Below, one piece after another: positions 44,756-56,559 of a stretch of DNA of 64,000 nucleotides. Where the stretch lies: the NCBI RefSeq assembly GCF_947507565.1, contig NC_089194.1, positions 372,001 through 436,000 on the forward strand. Direction: 5' to 3'. Source of the DNA: Oscarella lobularis. Lineage: Eukaryota > Porifera > Homoscleromorpha > Homosclerophorida > Oscarellidae. The notes beneath the pieces are model-generated. The model saw nothing but the letters and a program-made list of their open reading frames with translations. It was not told where the DNA came from and did not search any database. The position numbers and the translations under genes are program-made. Each line of letters opens with the position of its first letter. Position 1 is the stretch's first letter.

Positions 44756-47246
44756 ATGTCATCCGCGTGTCCGTCATCTCGATTTGGACACGTCGCCGCC
44801 GTGATCAATGATGAAATGCTTGTGTGGGGAGTAGGAGCGGTGAGAGAATCGACGGGAGAGAAGTACTTGTGTTTTCCCGATTTGATCGAGTGCTTCAATC
44901 TGTTGACAAGTCAATGGAATGAACGACGAGCAACATCCAACAGCCCATCTGACCTTCCTCAGCCATGTCTCTACGCACGAATCGGTGTCGTCCAAATTCG
45001 GGACATTTATCAATTTGGTGGTGGGTACTTGTCATCTGATGGCCGTTCTGTCTATTCGAACGATGTTCACAAATTGGATGGATTGACGTTGGAATGGCAA
45101 CGAATCCATTCCAATGACCAATCAACGCCCAGCGGGAGATCAAACCATGGAATATGCGTGTTAGGGAAGAAAGGAGACGAACATCTCGTCATGATGGGCG
45201 GATGGGGAACAACGATTGTTTCACCAATACCAGACGGATCTCATTTCATTCCTGATCCAAAATATCCTGACGAGGGGTGGAACAATGAAGTTTGGTTGTT
45301 TTGCATCCGAAAGAGTGAGGGACGTGTAAAATTATTTTGAATTGAATGTAGACATTTTTTGAAGGGAATTGGATTCCAGCTCAATGCACAGGAAAAAAAC
45401 CACTTCCTCGAGCCGCTCATTCCTTCACCACAGTCGATATTGATCGAGCAATTCTTATTGGTGGTGGCGGTCTTGGGCAAGTGTTTTATGATGCTTTTCT
45501 GTTCGTGTTTAGTGCACTGGTAATGAGATAGGTTTGTTATTAATTAATAAAGGTGATTTATTTGCGTAGGAGTGGATTGAAATGAAATTGGATGATCATC
45601 TCATTCCTCGATTCTCCCATTCGACGGTTGTTGTTGATATTCCCACATTAGGGGGGCCAGTTGCTTTTCTCTTGTGGGGATATGGGAAAGACGCGTTTCC
45701 TCTGTCCCTGGCCCAAATGATTCTAATTGACTCCCAAAAGTGCAAAAAGGTAATTGAAATATTTTCATATGACATTGATGACAAAGTTCATTTGACAGAT
45801 CTCAATATCAGATGAGCCCATTCCAACAGGGTATCAATCAGTCTGCTCTATTGTTAGAAGAGGTCTTCTGTTTATTCTGCGATATGGAGGATCACACTAT
45901 AGATTTACCGAGAGAAAACCAGGAGCGTTTTTCGACATTTTTAAATATGGTAATTAATTTTATATTGGTGTTTAGTCTGATTTTATTGCTTGCATAGATT
46001 TACAAATATTTGGCGAGACACTCCTTCGCTACGATTTGAGCGAACCGATCGAACAAGAAATTTCGAAATTCGATGAGCATGCGCAGATGGCCGAAGTCTT
46101 TAATTATGTGTGCTAGCTGCGGGTTATTAGCATAATTTATTTAGGAACCACTTTCGGATCCGTCTCTTCAAATCGACCGACAGGATCTCGTCTATGATGA
46201 GGACGACGATTTCTTGGGGCAAGGAGCCTGTGGCGATGTTTTCAAAGCAACGCTAAAGAAAGACGGAAGAGAGAAGATCGTCGCCGTCAAACTTTTCACG
46301 GACATACGAAGAAGAACAAAAAAGTGTTTAGTTAGCACTTACTATTTTCTCTAATGACATATTGTTTTCTTTTGCAGGGAATACGAAATGTTTAAGAAGG
46401 AGGCTTCTGTGCTACTTCGAATTGAACCGGAATCCTTTCATTTTAGGTTTAATCGGACTTTGCGCTGTTCCCAGATTCTACGCGCTTGTAACCGAGTTCG
46501 TGAGCGGAGGAAATTTGTCGTCTATTCTCACGTCAGACGAAGAAGCGATTGAGAAGTGGGAAACGCGAGTCACTTTTGCGAAGCAAATTGCTAAGGGGAT
46601 GCTTCATCTCCACGGCAATCATCCACCAGTGATTCACTACGACTTGAAAGCGGAGAACGTTTTGGTTGAGCGCATTCTAGACGAAAGAAAAGATCACTTT
46701 ATATGCAAAGTAGATTAATATTTTTTAAAAATCAAATATAAATAATAATTTAGTCAATATTGTTTACTCAGGTTGCCGATTTTGGACTTTCAAAAGTGTC
46801 AGGCGTTAGTTCGATTACTATAGTTCGGCAAAAGGATTCCGTTCCGTCTGGCACAGTCACTCACATTGCTCCAGAGCGATATTCCCGTTGTCCGTACGGC
46901 GATGGAGACGACGAGGTCGTGAGAAATGTGTTGGCGAAAAAATCTGACGTCTATAGCTACGGAGTTTTGCTCTGGGAAATACGAGAAAGGAAGCATCCCT
47001 ATCAAGGTCAATTGATTCTTATGATTTATTGGCCTTGCGTACTACTGTAGTTATTCGCCTTTAGGTACGGATAGAGATACTATTCGCTATCTTGTCAGAA
47101 CTGGAGAGAAACTTCCGGAAGGCGAAGCACTCAATGTTCCTCCGTTCTTCGACGATCTCATGACGAAATGCACACAATTCGATCCCCAGAATCGACCAAT
47201 GTTCGACGACATTATACTCAAGCTAACAGAAAACGAATCTGATTGA
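44756..47246 (+). CDS. Kelch-repeat protein fused to a TKL-type kinase (copy C)
   Basis: Kelch blades fill the first exons: 44,756-45,317 (SSRFGHVAAVINDEMLVW, GGWGTTIVSPIPDG), about 45,355-45,520 (SFTTVDIDRAILIGGG), about 45,572-45,748 and about 45,802-45,949. A linker exon (about 45,998-46,100) leads to the kinase. The glycine loop is FLGQGACGDVFKATL and the VAVK lysine is present (about 46,205-46,325). Then come YALVTEFVSGGNLSS, the catalytic loop HYDLKAENVLV (His-Tyr-Asp in place of HRD), VADFGLSK, HIAPERY and a C-lobe ending DDIILKLTENESD at TGA 47,246. No transmembrane helix is seen, so it would be cytosolic. Two apparent frame problems exist: at the second exon's start (near 45,356, relative to copy B) and in the N-lobe near 46,430, just before PFILGLIGLC. 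The gene may be newly broken, or the assembly may have indels. Confidence 0.7.
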
Positions 47247-47689
47247 ATTGAGAACAATAGCTTGTACCCTTTCCTCCTATGACATAGTCTTTTACTTCAG
47301 TTTTGGATGAACCCTACGTTTTTATGAATGTTTGTACTTTTGTGATTGATGTAGCATCTCCTAGATTAATTAATTTCTCTTTAGTGCAAACTGACTCTCG
47401 CTAAAACAGATCGATGGACGGCAGAAAGAGAGACTGGAGGACGTGAAGGGCAGATATACGCGACGGCCACATGTACAACTTGCTCATATTTTATTTCCAC
47501 AGACGCATGCAGTACAAAAAAATCATTCTAGAGAAAATCTAACGTATCCTATTCCCTTCCTTCTGTCCTTCTGTCTTCGTGACTTCGTCCATGACTTTTC
47601 TTCAGCGCACGACCTGAAAAAATGGTCTTAGTCACTGTAAAATAATCGTTCTACGTACCTTTCGGTTTGCGTCCGTATTAGCGTTATCC
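47247..47689. other. 3' flank of the kelch-kinase gene
   Basis: No supported gene. Probable 3' UTR followed by spacer. A kinase-tail relic starts near 47,690. Confidence 0.4.
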
Positions 47690-47693
47690 AGGC

Positions 47694-47859
47694 TACACCA
47701 CGTCATGTCATGGGTGGAGGCGAACTTCCAGGAGGCCTAGCAACGGATGTCCCGCCGTTTTTCAATGGCGTGCTAAAGCGGTGCGTCCGTCTGAAGCCGC
47801 AGGAAAGGCCCCTGTTCCGCGACATCCTTCTAATGATAATAGACGGCGAAAAAAAATAG
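47694..47859 (+). pseudogene. Kinase C-terminus relic
   Basis: The plus strand reads GGELPGGLATDVPPFF, then KPQERPLFRDILLMIIDGEKK, ending at TAG 47,859. It lines up with the end of the kelch-kinase upstream (GEKLPEGEALNVPPFF and QNRPMFDDIILKL). Nothing of the upstream kinase exons remains, so it is the tail of a further lost copy. Confidence 0.7.
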
Positions 47860-47924
47860 ATTGAGTGTGGCCATGCAACTTCTTAGGCGCCAGCTCCCTT
47901 CCTATAACTCTATTTTCAGACGGA

Positions 47925-48640
47925 GCGGCAAACAGTCGTCGACATTCGAATCTAATATATCCTCATCCCGAGTGTCGTCGCTAGATTGCTGAAGAAATAG
48001 CCACGCGACTAGCTGGCAGGTTTCGGCTTTTACTGAACGCCGTTACATTGTGGGAACTGAATGCATCCTCTGAAAGCAATCGAAAAGCGGATGAACTCGA
48101 CTTTTCTGTCATTCTTTTAAACTTATCCGGGATATAAACAGTTCTACCGATCGTCTCGGAATCCTCTCCCATCGCAGCAATCGCTTCTGTTCTCGGCGAT
48201 TGAATGCGCTCTTACTTGATTCCTCTCGCTGTTTCACTTGCCAAAAGGGTGTAACTTTTGCTCAAAGGAGCAATTGACGCTTGTTTCTTCGAACCTCCCG
48301 TATATGACTCGCCCAAAGAGCTCTGTGACAGTCAGAAAAAGGCTACTCCCTACGCTATTTCTTTAACGACGAAGTCTATGGACGATCTCATGCAGTGGCG
48401 GTGAAGGCTTGCAGGTAGGCGTATGTAAAATCAGCCAGACAATGTTAGATTTTTCTATACGGACGAACGTACATATTGTGACCCAGGCAGCATCGTCACA
48501 GCATTGGTAGCATCACTGCACATATGCTTTGTCAACAAGTCCGTCATGTCAACTACAATTACGACATCTAGAGTTAATTAATTAATTCGTCCTATTCCTC
48601 TAAGTCTTGTATGGAACTTATGTTTTCTTCTGATGTCGTA
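47925..48640. repeat. R1 repeat, right half only, plus kinase-tail relic
   Basis: Covers R1 from GTGTCGTCGCTAGATTGCTG to ACAATGTTAGATTTTTCTAT, with more divergence than other copies. The minus strand just beyond (48,640-48,590) still spells the receptor-kinase tail (VPFEYDI, as in VPHDYEV at 53,960), with its frame lost. The repeat stops a few bases before the dead copy of gene A. Confidence 0.6.
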
Positions 48641-48659
48641 TTCGAAAGGAACTAAAACA

Positions 48660-51600
48660 TAAATAGACGAAAATTCTGGACAAAACTTGGATTCTGAACA
48701 CGCTAAAGCTGCTCCGGAGCCACCAGAATAGGACGGAACTTCTGGACAAAACTTGTCAAACATGGATTCTCAACACGCCAAAGCTGCTCCGACGCCACCA
48801 GAATATGACGGAAATTCTGGAATAAACTCGACAAACGTGGATTCCAAGCATGCCAAAAATACTCTGACGCCGCAAGAAAATGAGGGAAATTCTGTACTAA
48901 ACGCGTCCAACATTGATTATAAACAGACCAAAGCTGCTCCGACGTCGCCAGAACTTGACGGAAATCCTGGACGTAGCGCATCAATAGTATTCATGGATTA
49001 CTCTGGAGAGAACTCGCCAACCATGGATTCTAATCACAACAACGCTTCTTCAGAAATTGATGAAAAATCTGCGTGTTTTGCATCCAAGGCATTCATTGAT
49101 TCTAAACAGAAAAAAGCTGCTCCAACGTTGCCAGAACTTGTAAAATTCCTGTCTCACCGCATCAAAGGCATTCAAGGATTCTAAACAGGCCAATGCTGCT
49201 CGGACGCCGCAAGACAATAACGGAGATTCTGGACCAAAGGCGTCAAAAATGGATTCTAAACAGGCCAAAGCTGCTCCGACGTGGCCAGAATTTTTCGGAG
49301 AGTTTGGACTTAGCATATCAAAGGCACTCATGGATTCTAAACGAGCCAAAGAAGAGTCGAGTAAGAATATCTTAGAATTTTTCCTTTTACAAGCGTACTA
49401 ATTTTAACTGAAAATAGTTCCTTTGTTTTCGAGCTCAAGATCTTTTGCTGGAAACCGGAAGAAAGCTTTTGAAATTTGTTCGCCGGATCAAGCTCTTATC
49501 GATGAAATGGGTTATTTGTATCCGTTGCTGAGCAACGGCTTTGACGAAAACGTTGCGATCGGTACTGGCAGAATTGATTTCGATTTTTATACATGTATAC
49601 GAGCCAGCTCTCACTGTAGGTGTTGAAAATCCTTGCTACGAAGGCGACGATTCCAACATCGATTGCGAAAGGGCGAATGCCGAATGCGACCCTCTTCCGT
49701 CCGACATTGATACGTCATTGTACAGTAGCAATGAATGTCTACGATCTGGTTGATTTTCGCCGCGGGAACAGGTAGAAGTTTGCATTCCAGTAGGGGCAGC
49801 CGATGAAAGAAAATTCCTTTTATCGGCGAGAAATACGTCGATAGTACGCATTACACGTACCGTACTCGCGCGATTAAAGCCCCACTCTCGATTAGAGCCC
49901 CTCTCGTTTAGTGCCCCCCTTCCTCCGCGAGTTGAAAAATTAAAGCCCCATTTCGAATACTGCCCCGGGGCTGTATTTGAGATTACTACAGGCATCATGG
50001 CATGTAAGGTGAAAGCACCTGTTAAGCCGTTTACCGCAAAATAGCCACACTTACCAAAATACAGACAATGAATAGTGTGTCTTCCAATTGAAATTACAAG
50101 CTTGTCGTACGTACTGTAGCTGTCAGTGTACCGAATGAAAAAATAAAGCCCCGTTTCGATTAGAGCCCCAGTCTCGATTAGAGCCCCATGTCTGAAGACC
50201 TTTGAAACAATAGAGTCTCAGGGGCTCTAATCGCGCGAGTACGGTATTAGATTTCTGCTCGAGTTCGACTCGGAATTACTTTATTTAGATTCAAATTCAG
50301 ATGATACTAACGAATTTGCTGAGAAAGCCAGCGTAAAACAGCTTGAGGTGAATATCCCAGTCGGAGCAGTGGATGAAGAATCATTTCATCTGAGCAACGA
50401 AGAAAATCCTAGCTCTGATGGTATTATAGTTTGTATTTTCTTCTCACCTTTTATTTAATAAGACTCAGATTCATGTGGTTCGGAACCAACTGCCGGCACT
50501 TTAGAAGCAGAATCTGCTCTTCAATTTACTTCTTCTCCTCCGTCACCCCCTTCAAGAGATGCAGTGATGATTGAATTAGCGCCACTTGCCCCTTCCATCC
50601 TCTGCAACGATCAGCAGCGAATTGAGAAGAGAATTAAACAGATGTCTAGAGTACAGCAAAAAGCGTTGCACGTTATAAGCAGCCAGAAACTAATCCTCGA
50701 TATATTGAATTTAGAGGAAGAAGACGACAGCGACGAGAGTAGAAGCTGCTGCGCAGAAAAATGTGGTCTCTGCTTAGAATCGAAAGCTTTTGCGTGCTGC
50801 CTCTCTAAAGCAAAATCGTGCTGCAAGCAAGTCCCGGTGAGTAAATCGTTTCGAGAGTCTGCGAAGGTTGGAGCGAAGTACGCCCTTGCTTTTATCAAAC
50901 CGCCTGCTAAACTGACAACGCTGCTTGTCAGGCTGTTGCAGCTCGCGTTTTTTGGTCTAACCGTTTACGTTTATGCAAAAGAAGCATCCTAAGAGGGATT
51001 TATCAGCTCTCTTCAAGAGAGCAAATTCACTCTTGTTCTTTTCTGTTTGGCAACAGTTGATCTGTTTCTGGGTTTGATCATGTCTGCGATTTCTGTTTTT
51101 CTTGCAGCACGCAATACTGTCAGGCTCAAAGCGTATTCAAAACTAGGAGAAGACGAAAATCCAAATCCTCCAGATGCACAGAAATCTGGCTGGAGCGCAG
51201 TTTATGAATTTTTTTCGAAACTCTTTGCCTTTGTGCTAATCTACCCGCTTCTCATAAGCGACATCTACAAATTCGCTCTAGTGTGGAACGCAAAGAACGC
51301 TACTCTAACGATAGAAGCATTGGCTAACCTGACTAATCAGTCAACGCCTCTAAATGCTCCTGATTTCACTACAGTACTCAAAAATTAGGCATTAGAAGAT
51401 ATCCCAAAGTCCGTCCTTCTCGGAATCGGAGTCCTGCTTACTCTTTTCGACATTTACCTTCACCGCATTCACATGATGCGAGAGAATTTCGACAGAATTA
51501 GAAAGCTTCAGCAGAGAAAGGAATCTTGCTGCTGCTCTATCATCTCGCGTTTGATAGCCCATAGTGTATTTCTCATGGTGTTCAACCTACTCTTTCTCGT

Positions 51601-52317
51601 TGCAATTGGGTTTAAAGCAGTCGAAGGGAATCGTCTCGAATGCCTCTCAATCGAAGGTTGCAAAAGTAAAGGAGAGTTTGAATTAGTTGTCAAAAACGGT
51701 ACTGCTGAATACGACGGTGACCCTACAGTTTCAAACAAGGCGTGGTTCATGATAGTAGCTGGAATGGCTTTGCCACTGCTAAGCATAGCAATATTTATCG
51801 GCACTAATGTACTTTGTTTTCAGGAGTATTTCGTCCTTCTTATTCGTGGTGTCATGAGCAAAGACGAAAAAGAGGAATGCCGGAAGCTTCCACCAGGTCT
51901 CGAAGAATACGCCTCAAAAGTTAAGGAAAAAAGGATATGAGTCGAGTTGCCGAAATGTTGGACGACCGACACTACTCGTCTGAATTCTCATGCTGGAATC
52001 GTTTCGTCAAATCGTTCTGCGATTTGAGAGCAATTCTATTGGTCCTAGTCTACTGATGCTCTGTTTTTGCCTTTCTCGCTTTTACGTTTGAAATGGCATC
52101 TATCAGCGAGCCCGTATTAGCGTCGAGATTCGTCGCTGTCTTTCTGGGCTTGTTGATACTGTTCGTCGCGCTGATAAACGACATCAACACACTCGTCCTT
52201 GCTCTGAGTTGGACTTGCCTAGTATTTGGCGGTGCAATGGCAATCGTCTACGGTATTGCTGCCACTATTATTGCTTACTTTTTGTATTGTTTTTTCTGCT
52301 CTGACAAGAGTAAGTAG
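48660..52317 (+). pseudogene. Gene B: dead tandem copy of gene A
   Basis: Matches gene A from the second half of its acidic-repeat exon to its last codon (VFGGAMAIVYG, FFCSDKSK). Nonsense codons: TAG at 48,729-48,731 (where related repeats have TAT), TAA near 50,990, TAG near 51,387 and TGA near 52,055 (for Trp). There are also frame losses in the acidic-repeat exon near 49,150, in exon 6 near 49,575 and 49,730, and near 51,935. Exons 1-3 are missing. The intron after exon 6 carries a 385-bp MITE. Long segments stay close to gene A in sequence, so inactivation is fairly recent. Confidence 0.85.
49860..50244. mobile_element. 385-bp MITE with TA flanks in an intron of gene B
   Basis: The ends are inverted repeats, CCGTACTCGCGCGATTAAAG and its complement CTCTAATCGCGCGAGTACGG, with TA on each side. 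Internal GATTAGAGCCCC blocks recur. The matching intron of gene A (36,879-36,934) lacks it (ACACGTTAAATTTCTGC), so this is an insertion. TA flanks and TIRs suggest a Tc1/mariner-type non-autonomous element. Confidence 0.85.
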
Positions 52318-52599
52318 TTAGGTTTATACGTTGAGGCTAGTAACAAACTCGCTCGTGTTTTTTCTTCAGTTGGTTTTTTCTTTGACTTCACTTTTGAATG
52401 TTTCTGATGTTCTACTTTTTCATCATGTTTTCTTTTCCGTTTATCTATATCACGTGAAATTCTCAGACAAATTGCGTTTACGAAAACTTGCGTTGTAAAT
52501 GCCATTTCTTCACGTCCTCTATCGCACGTCATGAGAAAAGTCTCGATTGGTGACATGAATGTTTTTCTTAAACCGTGAGAAAGCATTATACGCAATTTA

Positions 52600-53883
52600 T
52601 GATTCTTCAATTTGATATAATAAAATACTGATGGGCTGCCACAGCAATAGTCAAGATTCATTGATATTTAGTATTTACATTTTTAGGCTTGATTTTGCAC
52701 AGGATTGACCTAGGATCATTTCTTTTGGGGCTTTCCTAACAAAGAGCATCTCCACTTCGTTGCAATCGATTTCTGGTTTCAAAATCGGTTTGGGAGCTTC
52801 GTCACTGCTACTACGACTGTCACAAGAAGCAGATGCTCCTACCGTCTAGAAACATAAAAAAACAATAAATTAAACAAATAAAGAAGCTTTCAAATATGAA
52901 GTGCGTTTACGTAATTCTTATTCTTCCCTTTCTTCTGAATCCTACTGACTTTAGACCAGCACAGTCGGTTCATAGCAACCTTTAGCTTTCTCGCCATCTA
53001 CCCGCCGTAACGCTCACGGCTCACCCAATTAGCGTTTCAGTCCATTACAAACACGAGTCGACGTAAACAGAAGAGCTCCATTAGAGGACAGCTACAGTAG
53101 AGACAAACAGGAAAAATTGCTCCCCACTTGTAGTTCATTTGATGATGTTTAGGAAGGTAAGCGAGCACTCTCGATGCCACCGCTGTAATCATTTCAGCGC
53201 TACGTTTATATGCAAAAATGAAAAATGTGTCTCTCACGCTGAAATCAAATCTAGTCTCTACCTTCACGCCCTCAAACTTACGCTAAGCTCGTATCGTATT
53301 TAATTGCACTACAATACGTTGGAGACGGAGCTATTCGTCGCTAAGTCGACCGTGGCGCGTGTCGTCGCTGAAGAAATTAATAGCGAAGCGAGTGAGGGTT
53401 TTTGGCTTTTGCCTTTCATGCATTCCCTGAGGCGGGTAAAAAGCAACCGAAAAGCCGACTAACCCGACTTCTTTTCAAGAATTTATCCGGGATATCAACA
53501 GTTCATCCGATCGAGTCCGAATCCGCTCCCATCCCAGCAATCGTCGGTGTCTTCGGCGAGCGAATACGTTCTCACTCGGATTCTCTCGCCGTTTAAACGG
53601 CCAAGAAGGTCTAATCTCTACTCGAAGAAGCAAATGATGCTGTTTTCTTCCTGGGGCCTCCCGTATATCGATTGTTCTTCCACCTTCTCAGTGCTTCATC
53701 GACGAGCTCGGTGCCGTTCATCAAGCATCATTGCATGCAGGTAGACCTGTAGTCAGCCGGACAATATTAGATTTCTCCGTAGGGAGGTATATACGTACAC
53801 ATTGTGACACAGACAACATCGGTAACATCGCTGAATGTATGCTTAGTCAGCAACAATTAACTACAAGACATCTAGAGTTCCTC
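52600..53883. repeat. R1 repeat, full copy downstream of the receptor kinase
   Basis: Begins with the exon-like segment (minus strand SSSDEAPKPILKPEIDC, VEMLFVRKAPKEMILGQS, open here) and ends exactly at the stop codon and 3' UTR of the kinase pseudogene at 53,884. This copy shows what R1 is: kinase 3' flank joined to the start of the next same-strand gene. Confidence 0.75.
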
Positions 53884-55345
53884 CTATTCGTCTCTGTCTT
53901 GTATGGAGCTCTTCATGTTTTCTTCGACTTCGTAGTCGTGAGGAACTAAAAGATCGATCTCAGAGAAATTAGGTCGAGCCTTTCTGTCTAGGGCCCAGCA
54001 TTTTTTAATGATTTCTGCATAGGCCTCTTGACAGTCGTCAGGTATTTTGGGTCGATATCCTTCTATGACAGCCGCCTTAAGGTCGGAAGGAAATCTGAAA
54101 CCGCTGTCAGAGTGAGGTATTTTCCGTGTCCAGATCTCCCACATAACAATTCCGTAACTAAATGGAAGTTTTATAGGTTTTCCCTAGGGTTTACTCTGTC
54201 GCTTATCTGTATACATCGACAGAGGCTCCATAGGGTTTGCGTGCCAGTACCTCTGGGGCGAGCCATTGCATTGTGCCAACTGCCAGAGTCATAACCGTTC
54301 GTTGACTGTCTAGTAGCGGCTCACTTTCTTCATCTGCTTTTACGGGCCTCCTTCCACGTCGTCTTTGATCTTTTCTCCGAGAAGGTGCTTCCTTCCACGA
54401 ATCAGCCAGCCTTGCAGAGCCGAAATCTGCTACACGAACAGTCCAATCTAAAATGACGAGTATATTTGCGCTCTTCAAGTCACGGTGGACCCGAGGAGGA
54501 TTCATCATGTGGAGATAGTTCATTCCCCTGGCCCCACCCAAAGCGAACGAGAACTTAGTCTCATTTCCTAGAACGATATCGTTGTTCTGTAGAATTGCTG
54601 TCAGTGATCCCCTGTGCATTAGTTCCATGACGAGAAAAGGTGTTCCATCTCGAAACTTTCCGCCTCCAAAAAACATGACAACATTCGGATGACGAATTGT
54701 TTTCATGACTTCGATTTCTCAAGTAAATTCTGCTCGACTGCGTTTAATGATCTGCATTTGATAGTACTGTAGGCGCTTGATGGCTACCGCTATTTGTCTG
54801 TATGTACCGCGGTAAACCTCCCCGTAGGCTCCGGAGATCTCTGTATCCAAACGTCGGTCAAATTTAATTTCTTCAAATCCTATGTTCCACACGTTTTCAA
54901 AAATTTTTAAATTTGCCTTGTTACGCTTCTTAATGCCGTACAGTTTGTAGAGAATTGTTGATATCCCGGTGACAACCACTAACAGAATGGCCCCAGACGA
55001 AGACAGCGTTGCGATTTGAATTGTTGACTTGACCGTGCAGGACCTATTGCTGTTTCGATTGTATCCGTAATAACAATCGCATGTCATTGTGTTGTTAGGC
55101 GTTACTTTGCACCTGCCCTGTTTGCAAAGCCTCTTGCCTTTTTCGAGCATTTTTTACAATCTGAAATTGACGTTGATGCATAAGTGTCAGTTGTGACTCC
55201 ATTAGGCTGAATGATAAGAAACATGGGCGTGGTTTTCGAAAACTTGTTTCCGGGGCGACGGAACATGAAATGTGGCGACGAGGAATTCTTGTAAGTGGCA
55301 GTGAAACGACCGCAGTTGAATTGCCAACAATTACTCCTAATGAAT
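53884..55345 (-). pseudogene. EGF-TM-TKL kinase receptor, inactivated
   Basis: Read right to left: an extracellular Cys-containing segment (SNCWQFNCGRFTATYKNSSS) with an EGF-like module (CKQGRCKV, MTCDCYYGYN), a transmembrane helix (GAILLVVVTGISTILYKLYG) and a kinase with ISGAYGEVYRGTY, VAIKRL, HRDLKSANILV, VADFGSARLA and WLAPEVL. Its C-lobe (KCWALDRKARPNFSEIDLLV) ends at TAG 53,884. Three lesions are visible: a frameshift in the EGF module near 55,135, TGA for an expected Arg codon (ACT TGA GAA, near 54,720), and ATAAGC in place of a GTAAGC donor after SVDVY (near 54,205). The lysine, HRD and DFG residues are all kept, so the loss is recent or the gene is rescued in some way. HRDLKSAN places it in the tyrosine-kinase-like group. 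Confidence 0.8.
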
Positions 55346-55664
55346 TTTAAAAATTAAATAAGTATTTACATGTTTCAATGCATGATAAATGAACTCGGAT
55401 TTCCTTGCGTAATGATTTTAGGCTCAAGTTTTTTAGTCACGTGATGACCTTGCCACGTGATTTCAACGCCGTCGTACTCATGTCGTAATTTCTCGTTTTT
55501 GAGCCGTTTTCGTCGTCGCAGGTGCGATTGAGTCGTTCTGTAAAGGTTATTACCGCCACAACAAACAAATCGTGCATCGATTAATCGTCATTTTCCTTTC
55601 TTTTAGACTCGTATTGATCGAAGCACTCGATTCGATTCTCTCGAACCGTTTCTCCTCTTCGAAA

Positions 55665-56500
55665 ATGTCATCCGCGTGTCCGTCATCTCGAGTGGGACAC
55701 GTCGCCGCCGTGATCAATGATGATATGCTTCTGTGGGGAGGATTCGCGGTGAGAGAATCGACGGGAGAGAAGTACTTTTGCTCTCCCGATTTGATCGAGT
55801 GCTTCAATCTGTTGACAAGTCAATGGAATGAACGACGAGCAACATCCAACAGCCCATCCGACCTTCCTCATTCATGTCTCGGCGCACGAATCGGTGTCGT
55901 CCAAAATCGGGACATTTATCAATTTGGTGGTGAATACTTCTCGTCTGATGGCCGTGATGTCTGTTTGAACGACGTTCACAAATTGGTTGGATTGACATTG
56001 GAATGGCAACGATTCCATTTCAATGACCAATCAACGCCCAGCGGGAGATTGCAACATGGAATGTGCGTGTTAGGGAAGAAAGGAAACGAACATCTCGTCA
56101 TCATGGGCGGCGAAGGAACAAAGATTGTTTCACCAATACCAGACGGATCTCAATTCATTCCTTCTTCAAATGATCCTGACATTGGGTTGAATAGTTTGGT
56201 TGTTTTGCATCCGAAAGAGTGAGTGACGTGTAAAATTAATTTGAATTGAATGTAGACATTTGTTTGAAGGGAATTGGATTCCAGCTCAATGCACAGGGAA
56301 AAAACCACATCCTCGACAAGGACATTCCTTCACTACCATTGATATTAATCGAGCCATTCTCATTGGCGGTGACTGTTTTGGGAGAGTGTTTCCAGATGCT
56401 CGATGTTGCAAATCTTCTTTGGATTTCAGTTTTACCCTGAACATCTCCTCTCCAATATTCGTTGATCTGGCACCTATAAACGTTTCCTGATAGAAGCAAT
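55665..56500 (+). pseudogene. Kelch-repeat gene copy D, truncated
   Basis: ATG 55,665 opens a kelch exon nearly identical to 44,756-45,317 (SSRVGHVAAVINDDMLLWGG). A deletion shifts frame near 56,180 (IGLNSLVVLHPKE in place of the VWLFCIRKS end). A second exon from 56,258 keeps HPRQGHSFTTIDINRAILIG but then diverges near 56,395. No kinase follows. The 5' UTR intron acceptor (TTTCCTTTCTTTTAG at 55,605) is kept. Confidence 0.7.
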
Positions 56501-56559
56501 GGAAAGCAAGCGCTCTTCCCTATCACCGTTAAAGAGTTTGAAAGTAGCCTAGCATAAAA

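Noticed and set aside
45950-45997. Transmembrane helix between kelch and kinase (INFILVFSLILLL)
   Set aside because: It lies after the GTAATT donor and before the TTGCATAG acceptor, so it is translated intron and not protein.
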